DNA of 64,000 nt from Streptomyces ochraceiscleroticus (GCF_000720485.1 NZ_JOAX01000034.1:1-64000), one strand, 5' to 3'; shown: positions 8,587 to 17,020, counted from the stretch's first letter. Notes: generated by a model not told the origin, from the sequence alone. Numbers and translations: made by a program.

Positions 8587-8608
8587 CCTGCCGTGCACCG
8601 GACGAGTA

Positions 8609-8637
8609 TTGACAACTGGCGGCGGCACACAAGAGAT
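8609..8637 (+). promoter_or_regulatory. Candidate promoter of the secreted nuclease gene
   Basis: A perfect -35 hexamer TTGACA (8609-8614) is followed after 17 bp by AGAGAT (8632-8637), a weak -10. The start codon is at 8718, which would leave a leader of about 75 bases. The -35 match is strong, the -10 is not. Confidence 0.45.
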
Positions 8638-8717
8638 TGACGCGCGTAGCGGACCGTCCTCCGATACTCAGCTCGGCCTTTCTCCTCCCTTGTTTCCCCA
8701 CGCTTCCGGAGGCCACC

Positions 8718-10547
8718 ATGCCGTCCCGTCGTACGTTCAGCAGACCGCTCGCGCTCGCCTCGGCGGCCGCCGCGGCCCTCGCCGCAGGGCTGCTCGCCGT
8801 CCCGCAGTCCGCCGCGGCGGCGGACGCCAGGATCCATGACATCCAGGGCGGTACCCGAATATCCCCGCTGGCCGGGAAGCAGGTCACCGGCGTGCCGGGC
8901 GTCGTCACGGCGGTACGGGCCTTCGGGTCCGCGCGCGGCTTCTGGTTCCAGGACCCGCAGCCGGATCGCGATCCCGCCACCAGCGAGGCCGTCTTCGTCT
9001 TCACCGGAAAGCAGTCCCCCGAGGTCGCCGTGGGTGACGCGGTGGAGGTCACCGGCACGGTCAGCGAGTACTACCCCGGCGGCAAGGACGCGGGGCTGCA
9101 GTCCGTCACCGAGATCACTGGCGCGAACTGGACGGTGAAGTCGGCGAAGAATCGTCTCCCCGCGGCGTTCACGCTGGCCCCCGGGTCCGTGCCGAATCGA
9201 TACGCCCCGGACAACGGCGGCAAGGACATCGAGCCGCTGAAGCTGCGTCCCCGCAGTTACGCGCTGGACCGCTACGAGTCGCTGGAGGGCATGCGGGTCG
9301 CGGTCTCCGACGCGCCGGTCGTCGGCCCCACGACCTCGTACCACGAGCTGTGGGTGACGGCCGAGCCCGGCCATAACCGCACCGCACGCGGCGGCACGCT
9401 CTACAGCTCGTACGCCGACCCGAACGCGGGCCGCCTCAAGGTCACCTCGCTGATCCCGTTCGCCGAGCGGCCCTTCCCGGTCGCGGACGTGGGCGACGCG
9501 CTGACCGGCACCACCGCCGGGCCGCTGGACTACGACAACTTCGGCGGCTACACGATCGAGGCGACGGACCTGGGCGCGCTCGACGACCGCGGGCCGGCCC
9601 GCGAGACCACCCGCAAGCAGTCGGCGGACGAGCTGTCGGTGGCCACGTACAACGTGGAGAACCTCTCGCCGAAGTCCGCGCAGGCCAAGTTCGACCGGCT
9701 GGCCGAGGCGCTGGTGAAGAACCTCGCCTCGCCCGACATCGTCGCCCTGGAGGAGGTCCAGGACGACAACGGAGCCACCAACGACTCGGTGGTGACCGCG
9801 GGCGCCACGCTCAAGAAGCTCACCGACGCCGTCAAGAAGGCGGGCGGCCCCGCCTACGAGTGGCGCCAGATCGACCCGGCCGACGACCAGGACGGCGGCC
9901 AGCCCGGCGGCAACATCCGCGTCGCGTTCCTCTACAACCCCGAGCGGGTCTCCTTCACGGACACGCCGGGCGGCGACGCGACGACGCCCGTCCGGGTCCA
10001 GGACAAGGGCGGCCGCGCGGCGCTCTCCGCCTCCCCCGGCCGCATCGACCCGGCCAACGCGGCCTGGAAGGACAGCCGCAAGCCGCTCGCCGGCCAGTTC
10101 TCCTTCCGCGGCAAGCCGGTCTTCGTGGTCGCCAACCACTTCAACTCCAAGGGCGGCGACCAGGGCCTGGACAGCCGCTTCCAGCCGCCGGCCCGCACCT
10201 CGGAGACGCAGCGCACCGCACAGGCCGAGGCGGTGCACGGCTTCGTCGAGGACGTGCTCGCCGTCGACCCGAAGGCCGCCGTGATCGTCGCGGGCGACCT
10301 GAACGACTACCAGTTCTCCCCGGCACTCAAGAAGCTCACCGCGGGCGGCGTCCTCACCGACCAGGTGAACCGGCTCCCCAAGGCCGAGCGCTACGGCTAC
10401 GTCTACAACGGCAACTCCCAGGCGCTGGACCACATGCTCACCAGCCGCGCCCTGAACCGCGCCGACTACGACATCGTCCACCTCAACGCGGAGTTCGCCG
10501 ACCAGGCGAGCGACCACGACCCGCAGGTAATACGCGTCAGGCCGTGA
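8718..10547 (+). CDS. Secreted endonuclease/exonuclease/phosphatase-family protein
   Basis: A 609-residue exported protein. Residues 1-35 form a signal peptide (RR near the N-terminus, Ala-rich core, cleavage near SAAAA-DA). Residues about 35-200 contain an OB-like domain (VTGVPGVVTAV, RGFWFQDP, VTGTVSEYYPGG) typical of bacterial extracellular nucleases of the YhcR or ExeM kind. The C-terminal half is the EEP catalytic domain: ATYNVENL (about 308), VALEEVQDDNG (about 345), ANHFNSKG (about 474), GDLNDY (about 528) and SDHDPQ (about 599), which supply the metal-binding Asn, Glu, His and Asp residues. It probably degrades extracellular DNA or another phosphodiester. The ATG at 8718 follows TCCGGAGG. 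The stop overlaps the convergent EI24 gene by 11 bp. Confidence 0.88.
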   Translation: MPSRRTFSRPLALASAAAAALAAGLLAVPQSAAAADARIHDIQGGTRISPLAGKQVTGVPGVVTAVRAFGSARGFWFQDPQPDRDPATSEAVFVFTGKQSPEVAVGDAVEVTGTVSEYYPGGKDAGLQSVTEITGANWTVKSAKNRLPAAFTLAPGSVPNRYAPDNGGKDIEPLKLRPRSYALDRYESLEGMRVAVSDAPVVGPTTSYHELWVTAEPGHNRTARGGTLYSSYADPNAGRLKVTSLIPFAERPFPVADVGDALTGTTAGPLDYDNFGGYTIEATDLGALDDRGPARETTRKQSADELSVATYNVENLSPKSAQAKFDRLAEALVKNLASPDIVALEEVQDDNGATNDSVVTAGATLKKLTDAVKKAGGPAYEWRQIDPADDQDGGQPGGNIRVAFLYNPERVSFTDTPGGDATTPVRVQDKGGRAALSASPGRIDPANAAWKDSRKPLAGQFSFRGKPVFVVANHFNSKGGDQGLDSRFQPPARTSETQRTAQAEAVHGFVEDVLAVDPKAAVIVAGDLNDYQFSPALKKLTAGGVLTDQVNRLPKAERYGYVYNGNSQALDHMLTSRALNRADYDIVHLNAEFADQASDHDPQVIRVRP

Positions 10548-11343
10548 ATCCGGGGTGCGGCGCGGGAACCTCTCCCGCGCCGCCCGCGGTCCCGGAATTC
10601 GGTACCGGCTCCTCCATCAGGTCCCGTACCAGCAGCGTCGCCCCCGCCACCGCGCCCGGCATCAGGACCACCGCGATGAACGGGACCAGGAACAGCAGCA
10701 CGAGGGGGGTGCCGAACCCGACCGCGAGCCCCTTGCGGGTGCGCAGCAGGCGCAGGCGCTCACGGACGGGTATGCCGCGGCGCTGCATGGCCACGGAGGT
10801 CAGCTCGACGGCGAGGAAGAAGCCCGAGACGCAGAACCCGATCGCCGGGATCACGGTCTGGCCGATGACCGGCAGGAAGCCGAGGAGGAAGAAGAGGAGG
10901 CCGAAGGCAGCGGCGCGCAGCAGGACGTACACGCTGTCCTTGAGCGCGATCCATATCTCCGCCCAGAGCGAGCGGTCCGGCCCGTCCGGGCAGTCGCCCT
11001 CCGACTGCTCGACCTTCTCCGACAGCGATTCGTAGAACGGGTCGCCGATCAGCAGCGTCACGGCGGTGAAGGTGAGCACGGCCAGCAGCAGCCCACCGCC
11101 GAAGAGCAGGGCGACGAAGATCCCGCGCAGCAGCCCCTGCCAGGGCGAGCCCCAGTCATCGGCGAAGGGCGTCGCCCAGGCCGCGATGTCGTCCGTCCAG
11201 AAGGCGAAGACGGTCAGCACCGCGGCGTACAGCACCAGCGCGATGAGCGCGGGAATCAACCCGAACCCCCACCACCTGCCATGCTGTGCGACCCAGCGCT
11301 GCCCCTTCCCCAAGTACCCCACACCGGCTGCAAGATCACGCAT
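10537..11343 (-). CDS. EI24 (CysZ-like) membrane protein
   Basis: A 268-residue integral membrane protein with four or more hydrophobic segments: residues about 27-48 (LIPALIALVLYAAVLTVFAF), 72-100 (GIFVALLFGGGLLLAVLTF), 140-165 and 205-230. The first part GYLGKGQRWVAQHGRWWGFG and the motif LLIGDPFYESLSEKVE are typical of the EI24 family, which includes CysZ sulfate transporters. Whether this member moves sulfate is not known. Its 3' end overlaps the secreted nuclease gene by 11 bp on the opposite strand. dapD lies upstream on the same strand, separated by a hairpin. Confidence 0.8.
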   Translation of the reverse strand: MRDLAAGVGYLGKGQRWVAQHGRWWGFGLIPALIALVLYAAVLTVFAFWTDDIAAWATPFADDWGSPWQGLLRGIFVALLFGGGLLLAVLTFTAVTLLIGDPFYESLSEKVEQSEGDCPDGPDRSLWAEIWIALKDSVYVLLRAAAFGLLFFLLGFLPVIGQTVIPAIGFCVSGFFLAVELTSVAMQRRGIPVRERLRLLRTRKGLAVGFGTPLVLLFLVPFIAVVLMPGAVAGATLLVRDLMEEPVPNSGTAGGAGEVPAPHPGFTA

Positions 11344-11372
11344 AAGGCAACCCTAGCCGGTGCCACTGACAG

Positions 11373-11402
11373 CGACGGGCGGCCCGTACGGACCGCCCGT
11401 CG
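11373..11402 (-). terminator. Hairpin downstream of dapD
   Basis: Perfect 10-bp arms CGACGGGCGG (11373-11382) and CCGCCCGTCG (11393-11402) with a 10-base loop, 16 bp after the dapD stop. It is a likely terminator separating dapD from the EI24 gene. Confidence 0.6.
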
Positions 11403-11418
11403 TCTGCCGTCACACGTC

Positions 11419-12408
11419 TCAGTTGTGGTGCAGCACGTCGTTCAGGCCGCCCCACTCCGCGTTGTTCGGGCGGGCCTCCACCACACCGGTGGTGGAGTTG
11501 CGGCGGAAGAGGATGTTGTCGGCGCCGGACAGCTCGGCGGCCTTCACGATCTGGCCGTCGGGCATCGTGACCCGCGTACCGGCGGTGATGTACAGACCCG
11601 CCTCGACCACGCACTCGTCGCCCAGCGCGATGCCCACACCGGCCTCCGCGCCGACCAGGCTGCGCTCGCCGATGCGGATGCGCTCCTTGCCGCCGCCGGA
11701 GAGGGTGCCCATCGTGGAGGCGCCGCCGCCGATGTCGGAGCCGTTGCCGACCACGACGCCCTGGCTGATCCGGCCCTCGACCATGGAGGTGCCGAGCGTG
11801 CCGGCGTTGAAGTTGACGAAGCCCTCGTGCATGACAGTGGTGCCGGCCGCGAGGTGCGCGCCCAGGCGGACCCGGTCGGCGTCGGCGATGCGCACGCCCG
11901 CCGGGGCGACGTAGTCCGTCATCCGCGGGAACTTGTCGACGCCGTACACGGCGAGGTGCAGACCCTCGGCGCGGGCATTCAGCCGCACGGTCTCGAGCTG
12001 GTCCACGGCGACCGGGCCGAGCGAGGTCCAGGCGACGTTGGCCATCAGGCCGAAGATGCCGTCCAGGTTCTGGCCGTTCGGCTGGACAAGGCGGTGGCTG
12101 AGCAGGTGCAGGCGCAGGTAGACGTCGTGCGTGTCCAGCGGCTTGTCGTCCAGGGAGGAGATGACCGTGCGCACGGCCACGATCTCCACGCCGCGGCGGG
12201 CGTCGGTGCCGAGCGCCTTGGGCGCGGCCTCGCCGAGGAGCTCGGCGGCGCGCTCGGCGGTCAGCCGCTCGGTCCCGGCCGGACCGGGCTCGGCGACGAG
12301 CTCGGGCGCCGGGAACCAGGTGTCAAGAACAGTACCGTCGGCGGTGACGGTGGCGAGCCCGGCGGCGACGGCGCCGGTCGTACGGGAGGAGGCTGCTGCT
12401 TCGGTCAT
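11419..12408 (-). CDS. dapD: Tetrahydrodipicolinate N-succinyltransferase
   Basis: A 329-residue enzyme of the succinylase branch of lysine and diaminopimelate synthesis. It transfers succinate from succinyl-CoA to tetrahydrodipicolinate, feeding peptidoglycan and lysine. The C-terminal half shows the hexapeptide repeats of a left-handed beta helix (VRIGAH-like steps: [55 protein letters not shown]). The N-terminal half with [14 protein letters not shown] and the helical domain is the actinobacterial DapD form. It starts at an ATG, stands alone, and has a terminator hairpin just after its stop. Confidence 0.9.
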   Translation of the reverse strand: MTEAAASSRTTGAVAAGLATVTADGTVLDTWFPAPELVAEPGPAGTERLTAERAAELLGEAAPKALGTDARRGVEIVAVRTVISSLDDKPLDTHDVYLRLHLLSHRLVQPNGQNLDGIFGLMANVAWTSLGPVAVDQLETVRLNARAEGLHLAVYGVDKFPRMTDYVAPAGVRIADADRVRLGAHLAAGTTVMHEGFVNFNAGTLGTSMVEGRISQGVVVGNGSDIGGGASTMGTLSGGGKERIRIGERSLVGAEAGVGIALGDECVVEAGLYITAGTRVTMPDGQIVKAAELSGADNILFRRNSTTGVVEARPNNAEWGGLNDVLHHN

Positions 12409-12451
12409 GCGGAAAACCTAACCGGCGCGCCCCCGGCCTGGCGAACCGGTC

Positions 12452-13030
12452 TCAGCGGTCAGACGCGGGACCGTCCGGTAGCGGCTCGTCGCCGACGACC
12501 CGCGCCACCTCGGCCCGCACTTCGTCACGGTCGAACGGCCGGCCGGTGAGCAACGACTGCAGCAGCATCCCGTCGATCAGCGCGGAGAGCGTGCGGGCGG
12601 TGCCGGGCGAGTCGGTGTACCGGCCGAGCACGTCCAGCGTGCTGTCCAGCCACTCGGCGGCAACCGGGCTCAGTGCGGGCCGCCGCAGCGCCGCGAGATA
12701 CAGCTCGTACTCCATCCGCACGCGGCCGCTGCGGCTCTCGTCCATGTACGCGGCCAGCAGGTCGGCGATCCGGTCCGCGAGCGGCGCGTCGCGCTCCAGG
12801 TACTCGGTCCAGCCCTCCACCGTGGTGCCCGCCTCACCGCACACCTGCCGCAACGCGGCCACCAGCAGGTCGTCCAGCGACGCGAAGTGATACGTGGTGG
12901 ACCCCAGTGGCACATCCGCCTCGGCCGCCACCACACGATGGCTGAGCGCCCCGATGCCGCGCTCCTCGGCCACCCGGATCGCCGCGTCGATGATCCGCTG
13001 CCGTCGCTCGGGGTCGTACCGCCGCGCCAT
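12452..13030 (-). CDS. TetR-family regulator of the SMR exporter operon
   Basis: A 192-residue TetR protein. The N-terminal helix-turn-helix is RQRIIDAAIRVAEERGIGALSHRVVAAEADVPLGSTTYHF (positions about 9-48), with the typical TTYHF recognition end. The C-terminal part is an all-helical ligand domain ending LIDGMLLQSLLTGRPF. The start ATG overlaps the stop of the SMR gene by one base (TGATG), so the two are translationally coupled. The paired dyads before the SMR gene are the likely operators, giving autoregulated control of drug export. The ligand is presumably a cation exported by the SMR protein. Confidence 0.88.
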   Translation of the reverse strand: MARRYDPERRQRIIDAAIRVAEERGIGALSHRVVAAEADVPLGSTTYHFASLDDLLVAALRQVCGEAGTTVEGWTEYLERDAPLADRIADLLAAYMDESRSGRVRMEYELYLAALRRPALSPVAAEWLDSTLDVLGRYTDSPGTARTLSALIDGMLLQSLLTGRPFDRDEVRAEVARVVGDEPLPDGPASDR

Positions 13031-13350
13031 CAGTGCGCACCTCCCAGATTCAGCACCACCACGCCACCGATGATCAGCGCGATCCCGATCAGCCGCGCCG
13101 CGTTCGCCGCCTCCCCGAGGAAGAGCATCCCGATCGCCGCGATCACGGCGGTCCCGGCCCCCGACCAGATGGCGTACGTGGTCCCCACGCTCATCGTCTT
13201 CAGCGTCTGCGCGAGCAGCACGAAGGCGATCAGATACCCCGCCGCGGTCCCGAGCGAGGGCCACAGCCTGGTGAACCCGTCGCTGTACTTCATCGCGGTG
13301 GTGGCCAGCACCTCCACCAGTATCGCCGCACCAAGCGTCACATAGGCCAT
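13030..13350 (-). CDS. SMR-family multidrug exporter
   Basis: A 106-residue small multidrug resistance transporter of the EmrE/QacC type. Four membrane segments fill the protein. The essential glutamate of helix 1 is Glu13 in AILVEVLATTAMKYSDGFT, and helix 3 has the signature GTTYAIWSGAGT, with the EmrE-like WSG rather than the WTG that I associate with guanidine exporters. It exports hydrophobic cations as a dimer in exchange for protons. No Shine-Dalgarno sequence is seen because an operator-like dyad ends two bases before the ATG; the transcript may be leaderless. It is first in the operon with tetR. Confidence 0.88.
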   Translation of the reverse strand: MAYVTLGAAILVEVLATTAMKYSDGFTRLWPSLGTAAGYLIAFVLLAQTLKTMSVGTTYAIWSGAGTAVIAAIGMLFLGEAANAARLIGIALIIGGVVVLNLGGAH

Positions 13351-13352
13351 AC

Positions 13353-13386
13353 GTACGAGCGTACACAACGATGCGTACGGGCGTAC
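13353..13386. promoter_or_regulatory. Pair of GTACG-N2-CGTAC dyads before SMR-tetR
   Basis: GTACGAGCGTAC (13353-13364) and GTACGGGCGTAC (13375-13386) each have perfect 5-bp arms with a two-base spacer. Centres are 22 bp apart, two helix turns, so two TetR dimers could bind the same DNA face. The position just before the SMR start fits an autorepressed promoter. Confidence 0.7.
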
Positions 13387-13409
13387 ATAAACGGTGTCGG
13401 CTCCCGGGC

Positions 13410-13775
13410 TCAGTCCAGCAGCGTCTTCTTCGGCCGCAGCACGCAGAACTCGTTGCCCTCGGGGTCGGCGAGGACCGTCCAGGTGACGTTGGCGCCCTGG
13501 CCGACGTCCACCCGGCGGGCACCGAGGGCGAGGATGCGCGCGACCTCCGCCTCCTGGTCGTCGGGGGTGAGGTCGAGGTGGAGCCGGTTCTTGCCGGCCT
13601 TGGCCTCGGGGACGGGCAGGAAGACGATGCCGGGCAGCGCCTCGGCCGAGGCGCCGATGATCACCTCGTCCGCCTCCTCGAAGACGATCTGCCAGTCCAG
13701 GACGTCGGCCCAGAAGCGGGCCATGCGGTGCACGTCGTGCGCGTCGACGGCGATCTGGTACAGAGAAGAGGCCAT
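13410..13775 (-). CDS. VOC (glyoxalase/bleomycin resistance fold) protein
   Basis: A 121-residue protein of the vicinal oxygen chelate fold: SLYQIAVDAHDVHRMARFWADVLDW at the start, then NRLHLDLTPDD and a C-terminal VLADPEGNEFCVL, the usual end of this domain. Potential metal ligands are His14-type, His in LHLDL and Glu in EGNEFC. The substrate is unknown; many Streptomyces members of this size are uncharacterised. The ATG at 13775 (MASSLYQ) is chosen because the domain begins there. An alternative start at 13811 would add 12 residues. The start codon lies inside a perfect 20-bp-arm hairpin. Confidence 0.8.
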   Translation of the reverse strand: MASSLYQIAVDAHDVHRMARFWADVLDWQIVFEEADEVIIGASAEALPGIVFLPVPEAKAGKNRLHLDLTPDDQEAEVARILALGARRVDVGQGANVTWTVLADPEGNEFCVLRPKKTLLD

Positions 13776-13809
13776 GCCCGCCAGTGTGCCTGGCGGGCAT
13801 GGCCTCTTC
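13765..13809 (-). terminator. Perfect 20-bp-arm hairpin ending the suf operon
   Basis: Arms at 13765-13784 and 13790-13809 are exact reverse complements with a five-base loop. On the minus strand the hairpin starts 21 bases after the stop of the last suf gene and is followed by TCTCTG. It is a strong factor-independent terminator candidate. It also contains the start codon of the VOC gene on the same strand. Confidence 0.8.
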
Positions 13810-13830
13810 ACGCAATGACGGTGGTGGTTC

Positions 13831-14196
13831 TCAGACGTTGAACCCCAGCGCGCGGAGCTGCTCGCGGCCGTCGTCGGTGATCTTGTCGGGGCCCCACGGG
13901 GGCATCCAGACCCAGTTGATCCGCAGCTCGTTGACGATGCCGTCCGTGGCGGACTTCGCCTGGTCCTCGATGACGTCGGTCAGCGGGCAGGCCGCCGAGG
14001 TGAGCGTCATGTCGATGGTGGCGATGTTGGCGTCGTCGATGTGGATGCCGTAGATCAGGCCGAGGTTGACGACGTCGATGCCCAGCTCGGGGTCGACGAC
14101 GTCGTACAGGGCCTCGCGGACCTCTTCCTCGGTGGCCGGCTTGAGGGCCGCGGCGGGCGCCTCAGCGGTCTCCGCGGCGCTTGCGTTCTCGGTCAT
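13831..14196 (-). CDS. sufT: MIP18/DUF59 iron-sulfur assembly protein SufT
   Basis: A 121-residue protein of the MIP18 (DUF59) family, which helps mature iron-sulfur proteins. The domain follows a 20-residue Ala/Glu-rich lead: VREALYDVVDPELGIDVVNLGLIYG (about 29-53), the conserved cysteine in TSAACPLTD, and VWMPPWGPDKITDDGREQL at the end. The start ATG overlaps the sufU stop by four bases (ATGA), so translation is coupled. It is the last gene of the suf operon, with a strong hairpin after it. The alternative label is PaaD-like, but the setting supports SufT. Confidence 0.88.
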   Translation of the reverse strand: MTENASAAETAEAPAAALKPATEEEVREALYDVVDPELGIDVVNLGLIYGIHIDDANIATIDMTLTSAACPLTDVIEDQAKSATDGIVNELRINWVWMPPWGPDKITDDGREQLRALGFNV

Positions 14197-14651
14197 GCGG
14201 TCTTCGCCTCCTCGGAGAGGGCTTTGGCGGTCGCGTCCTTCCACGCCATCCAGCTCAGGAGGGCGCACTTGACGCGGGCGGGGTACTTGGAGACGCCGGC
14301 GAACGCGACCGCGTCCTCCAGCACCTCCTCCATGGCGTCATCGGGCTCGATCTGGCCCTTGGACTGCATCAGCTCCAGGAAGGTCTCCTGGATCCGCTGC
14401 GCCTCGCCGAGCTCCTTGCCGACCAGGAGTTCATTGAGGACGGACGCGCTGGCCTGGCTGATGGAGCAGCCCTGGCCCTCGTACGACACGTCTTCAATGG
14501 TCGCGCCGTCCAGGCGGACGCGCAGGGTGATCTCGTCACCGCAGGTCGGGTTGACGTGATGCACCTCGGCGTCGCCGTCCCGCAAGCCCCGGCCGTGCGG
14601 GTGCTTGTAGTGGTCCAGGATGACGTCCTGGTACATGGAATCCAGCTTCAC
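14193..14651 (-). CDS. sufU: SufU iron-sulfur/sulfur-transfer protein
   Basis: A 152-residue SufU. It takes the persulfide from the cysteine desulfurase SufS. The three conserved cysteines and the aspartate are all present: NPTCGDEITLRV, GQGCSISQASASVL and VKCALLSW. The start MYQDVILDHYKHPHGRG is the typical opening of the family, which has the insertion between the second and third cysteines that separates SufU from IscU. The ATG at 14651 lies 20 bp after the sufS stop. Its 3' end overlaps sufT by four bases. Confidence 0.93.
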   Translation of the reverse strand: MKLDSMYQDVILDHYKHPHGRGLRDGDAEVHHVNPTCGDEITLRVRLDGATIEDVSYEGQGCSISQASASVLNELLVGKELGEAQRIQETFLELMQSKGQIEPDDAMEEVLEDAVAFAGVSKYPARVKCALLSWMAWKDATAKALSEEAKTA

Positions 14652-14671
14652 GGGTCAGTCAGTCCTCGTCC

Positions 14672-15928
14672 TCATCCGAAGAAATTACGGACGTGCTCCA
14701 GGCCGGCGACCAGGGCGTCGACCTCGGCCGGGGTGGAGTACAGATAGAACGACGCTCGTGTCGTCGCAGGAATTCCGTACCGCAGGCAGACCGGGCGGGC
14801 GCAGTGGTGGCCGACGCGGACCGCGATGCCCTCCTCGTCGAGCACCTGCCCCACGTCGTGCGGGTGGATGTCACCGAGCGTGAAGGAGATCGCGGCGCCG
14901 CGGTCCTCGGCCGTGGTGGGGCCGATGATCCGCAGGTCGGGGACCTCCAGCAGCCGCTTCACGGCGTACTCGGTGAGCGCGTGCTCGTGCTCGGCGATCC
15001 GCTCCATGCCGATGGAGTTGAGGTAGTCCACCGCCGCGCCGAGGCCGACGGCCTGGGCGATCGGGGGCGTACCGGCCTCGAACTTGTGCGGCGCCGGGGC
15101 GTAGGTGGAGGAGCTCATCGAGACGGTCTCGATCATCTCGCCGCCACCGAGGAACGGCGGCAGGTCCTCCAGCAGCTCCTGGCGGCCCCACAGGACCCCG
15201 ATGCCGGTCGGGCCGCACATCTTGTGGCCGGTGAAGGCCACGAAGTCGGCCTGGAGCGCCTGGACGTCCAGCGGCATGTGCGGCGCGGCCTGCGAGGCGT
15301 CGAAGACGACGAGCGCGCCGACGTCCTGCGCCTTGCGGACGATCGCCTCGACCGGGTTGACCGTGCCCATGAGGTTGGAGACCAGGGTCAGGGAGACGAC
15401 CTTGGTCTTCTCCGTGATGATCTCGTCGATGTTGGAGAGGTCGAGCCGGCCGTCCTCGGTCAGCCCGAACCACTTCAGCTTCGCGCCCGTGCGCTGCGAG
15501 AGCAGCTGCCACGGCACGATGTTGGAGTGGTGCTCCATCTCCGTGATGACGATCTCGGTCTCGTGGTCCACGCGGTAGGGCTCATCCGCCCAGCCCAGCA
15601 TGTTCGCGACGAGATTGAGCGACTCCGAGGCGTTCTTGGTGAAGATCACCTCGTCGCGGCTCGGTGCGTTGATGAACTCGGCGACCTTGTCGCGAGCACC
15701 TTCGTACAGCGCCGTGGCCTCCTCGGCGAGCACGTGCACGCCTCGGTGGACATTGGCGTTGTAGCGTTCGTAGTACTCGCTCAGCACGTCGATGACCTGG
15801 CTGGGCGTCTGCGAGGTCGCGGCGCTGTCCAGGTAGACGAGCTTCTTCCCTTCGTGGACCTCGCGGCCCAGGATCGGGAAGTCCTTACGGATCGCCTCTG
15901 TGTCGAGGAGGCCCGGCAGCTGTGTCAC
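14672..15928 (-). CDS. sufS: Cysteine desulfurase SufS
   Basis: A 418-residue pyridoxal-phosphate enzyme that removes sulfur from cysteine for cluster assembly. Visible marks: the start IRKDFPILGREVHEGKKLVYLDSAATSQTP, NANVHRGVHVLAEEAT, the PLP lysine in FTGHKMCGPTGIGVLWG (about residue 235) and the catalytic cysteine in RVGHHCARPVCLRYG (about 375). This is a type II desulfurase with the short active-site loop, which usually needs SufU as activator. The ATG overlaps the sufC stop by four bases. Confidence 0.95.
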   Translation of the reverse strand: MTQLPGLLDTEAIRKDFPILGREVHEGKKLVYLDSAATSQTPSQVIDVLSEYYERYNANVHRGVHVLAEEATALYEGARDKVAEFINAPSRDEVIFTKNASESLNLVANMLGWADEPYRVDHETEIVITEMEHHSNIVPWQLLSQRTGAKLKWFGLTEDGRLDLSNIDEIITEKTKVVSLTLVSNLMGTVNPVEAIVRKAQDVGALVVFDASQAAPHMPLDVQALQADFVAFTGHKMCGPTGIGVLWGRQELLEDLPPFLGGGEMIETVSMSSSTYAPAPHKFEAGTPPIAQAVGLGAAVDYLNSIGMERIAEHEHALTEYAVKRLLEVPDLRIIGPTTAEDRGAAISFTLGDIHPHDVGQVLDEEGIAVRVGHHCARPVCLRYGIPATTRASFYLYSTPAEVDALVAGLEHVRNFFG

Positions 15929-16689
15929 GCGGTAGCGCCACCCTTCACGTATGCCTCGTAGCCCTCGGCCTCCAGCTTGTCGGCCAGCTCGGCGCCGCCG
16001 GACTCGGCGATCCGGCCGTTGGCGAAGACGTGGACGAAGTCGGGCTTGATGTAGCGGAGAATCCGCGTGTAGTGGGTGATCAGCAGCGTGCCGACCTCAC
16101 CGGACTCGCGGACCCGGTTGACGCCCTCGGAGACGATGCGCAGCGCGTCGACGTCCAGACCGGAGTCGGTCTCGTCGAGGATCGCGATCTTCGGCTTGAG
16201 GAGCTCCAGCTGGAGGATCTCGTGGCGCTTCTTCTCACCGCCGGAGAAGCCCTCGTTGACGTTGCGCTCGGCGAACGCCGGGTCCATGTTGAGGCGCTCC
16301 ATGGCCTCCTTGACCTCCTTGACCCACAGCCGCAGCTTGGGGGCCTCGCCGCGGATCGCGGTGGCGGAGGTGCGCAGGAAGTTGGAGACGGAGACGCCGG
16401 GGACCTCGACCGGGTACTGCATGGCGAGGAAGACGCCGGCGCGGGCGCGCTCGTCGACGGACATCTCCAGGACGTCCTCGCCGTCGAGGGTGACGGTGCC
16501 GCCGGTGATCGTGTACTTGGGGTGACCCGCGAGGGAGTACGCGAGGGTGGACTTGCCGGAGCCGTTGGGGCCCATGATGGCGTGCGTCTCGCCCTGCTTC
16601 ACGGTCAGGTCGACGCCCTTCAGGATCTCGCGCGGGCCGTTCTCGGCCTCGACGGAGACGTGCAGGTCGTGAATCTCAAGCGTTGCCAT
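15925..16689 (-). CDS. sufC: SUF complex ATPase SufC
   Basis: A 254-residue ABC-type ATPase that drives the SufBCD scaffold. It has Walker A GPNGSGKST (about residue 38), the SufC signature FSGGEKKRHEI, Walker B IAILDETDSGLDVDAL and the H-loop region LLITHYTRIL. It has no membrane partner, as expected for SufC. It begins at an ATG seven bases after the Rieske gene stop and overlaps sufS by four bases. Confidence 0.95.
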   Translation of the reverse strand: MATLEIHDLHVSVEAENGPREILKGVDLTVKQGETHAIMGPNGSGKSTLAYSLAGHPKYTITGGTVTLDGEDVLEMSVDERARAGVFLAMQYPVEVPGVSVSNFLRTSATAIRGEAPKLRLWVKEVKEAMERLNMDPAFAERNVNEGFSGGEKKRHEILQLELLKPKIAILDETDSGLDVDALRIVSEGVNRVRESGEVGTLLITHYTRILRYIKPDFVHVFANGRIAESGGAELADKLEAEGYEAYVKGGATA

Positions 16690-16696
16690 GGGGAAC

Positions 16697-17020
16697 TCAG
16701 GACTCCTGGGTGACGGAGACGAGCACGTCGTCCCCTTCGATCTTTACGGGGTATACGGGGACGGGCTGCGTCGCGGGAAGGCCGGACGGCTTGCCGGTGC
16801 GGAGGTCGAAGCTGGAGCCGTGCAGCCAGCATTCGATGGAGCAGTCCTCCACCTCGCCCTCCGAGAGGGAGACGTTCGCGTGCGAGCAGATGTCGTTGAT
16901 CGCGAACACCTCGCCCTCGGTACGGACGACCGAGACCGGGGTGCCGTCGAGCTCGACCCGCTTGGGGGTGTCTTCCTCGAGCTCGCTCAGCCCACAGGCT
17001 CGTACGAAGGTGGCGGTCAT
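16697..17020 (-). CDS. Rieske [2Fe-2S] ferredoxin-like protein in the suf operon
   Basis: A 107-residue Rieske protein. The cluster ligands are the pairs C-x-H in ICSHANVSLSEG and C-x2-H in ECWLHGSSFDLRTG. It looks like the small ferredoxin subunits of aromatic dioxygenases, but no oxygenase is nearby; instead it sits between sufD and sufC. Its ATG overlaps the sufD stop by four bases, so it is made with the SUF proteins. The role is unproven; electron delivery for cluster assembly or a test substrate for it are possible. This insertion is common in actinobacterial suf operons. Confidence 0.9.
   Translation of the reverse strand: MTATFVRACGLSELEEDTPKRVELDGTPVSVVRTEGEVFAINDICSHANVSLSEGEVEDCSIECWLHGSSFDLRTGKPSGLPATQPVPVYPVKIEGDDVLVSVTQES

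Noticed and set aside
8466..10517. A 683-residue open frame on the minus strand opposite the secreted nuclease
   Set aside because: Its composition is Arg/Gly/Val-rich without motifs; the plus-strand frame has clear EEP catalytic motifs. High GC makes such shadow frames common.
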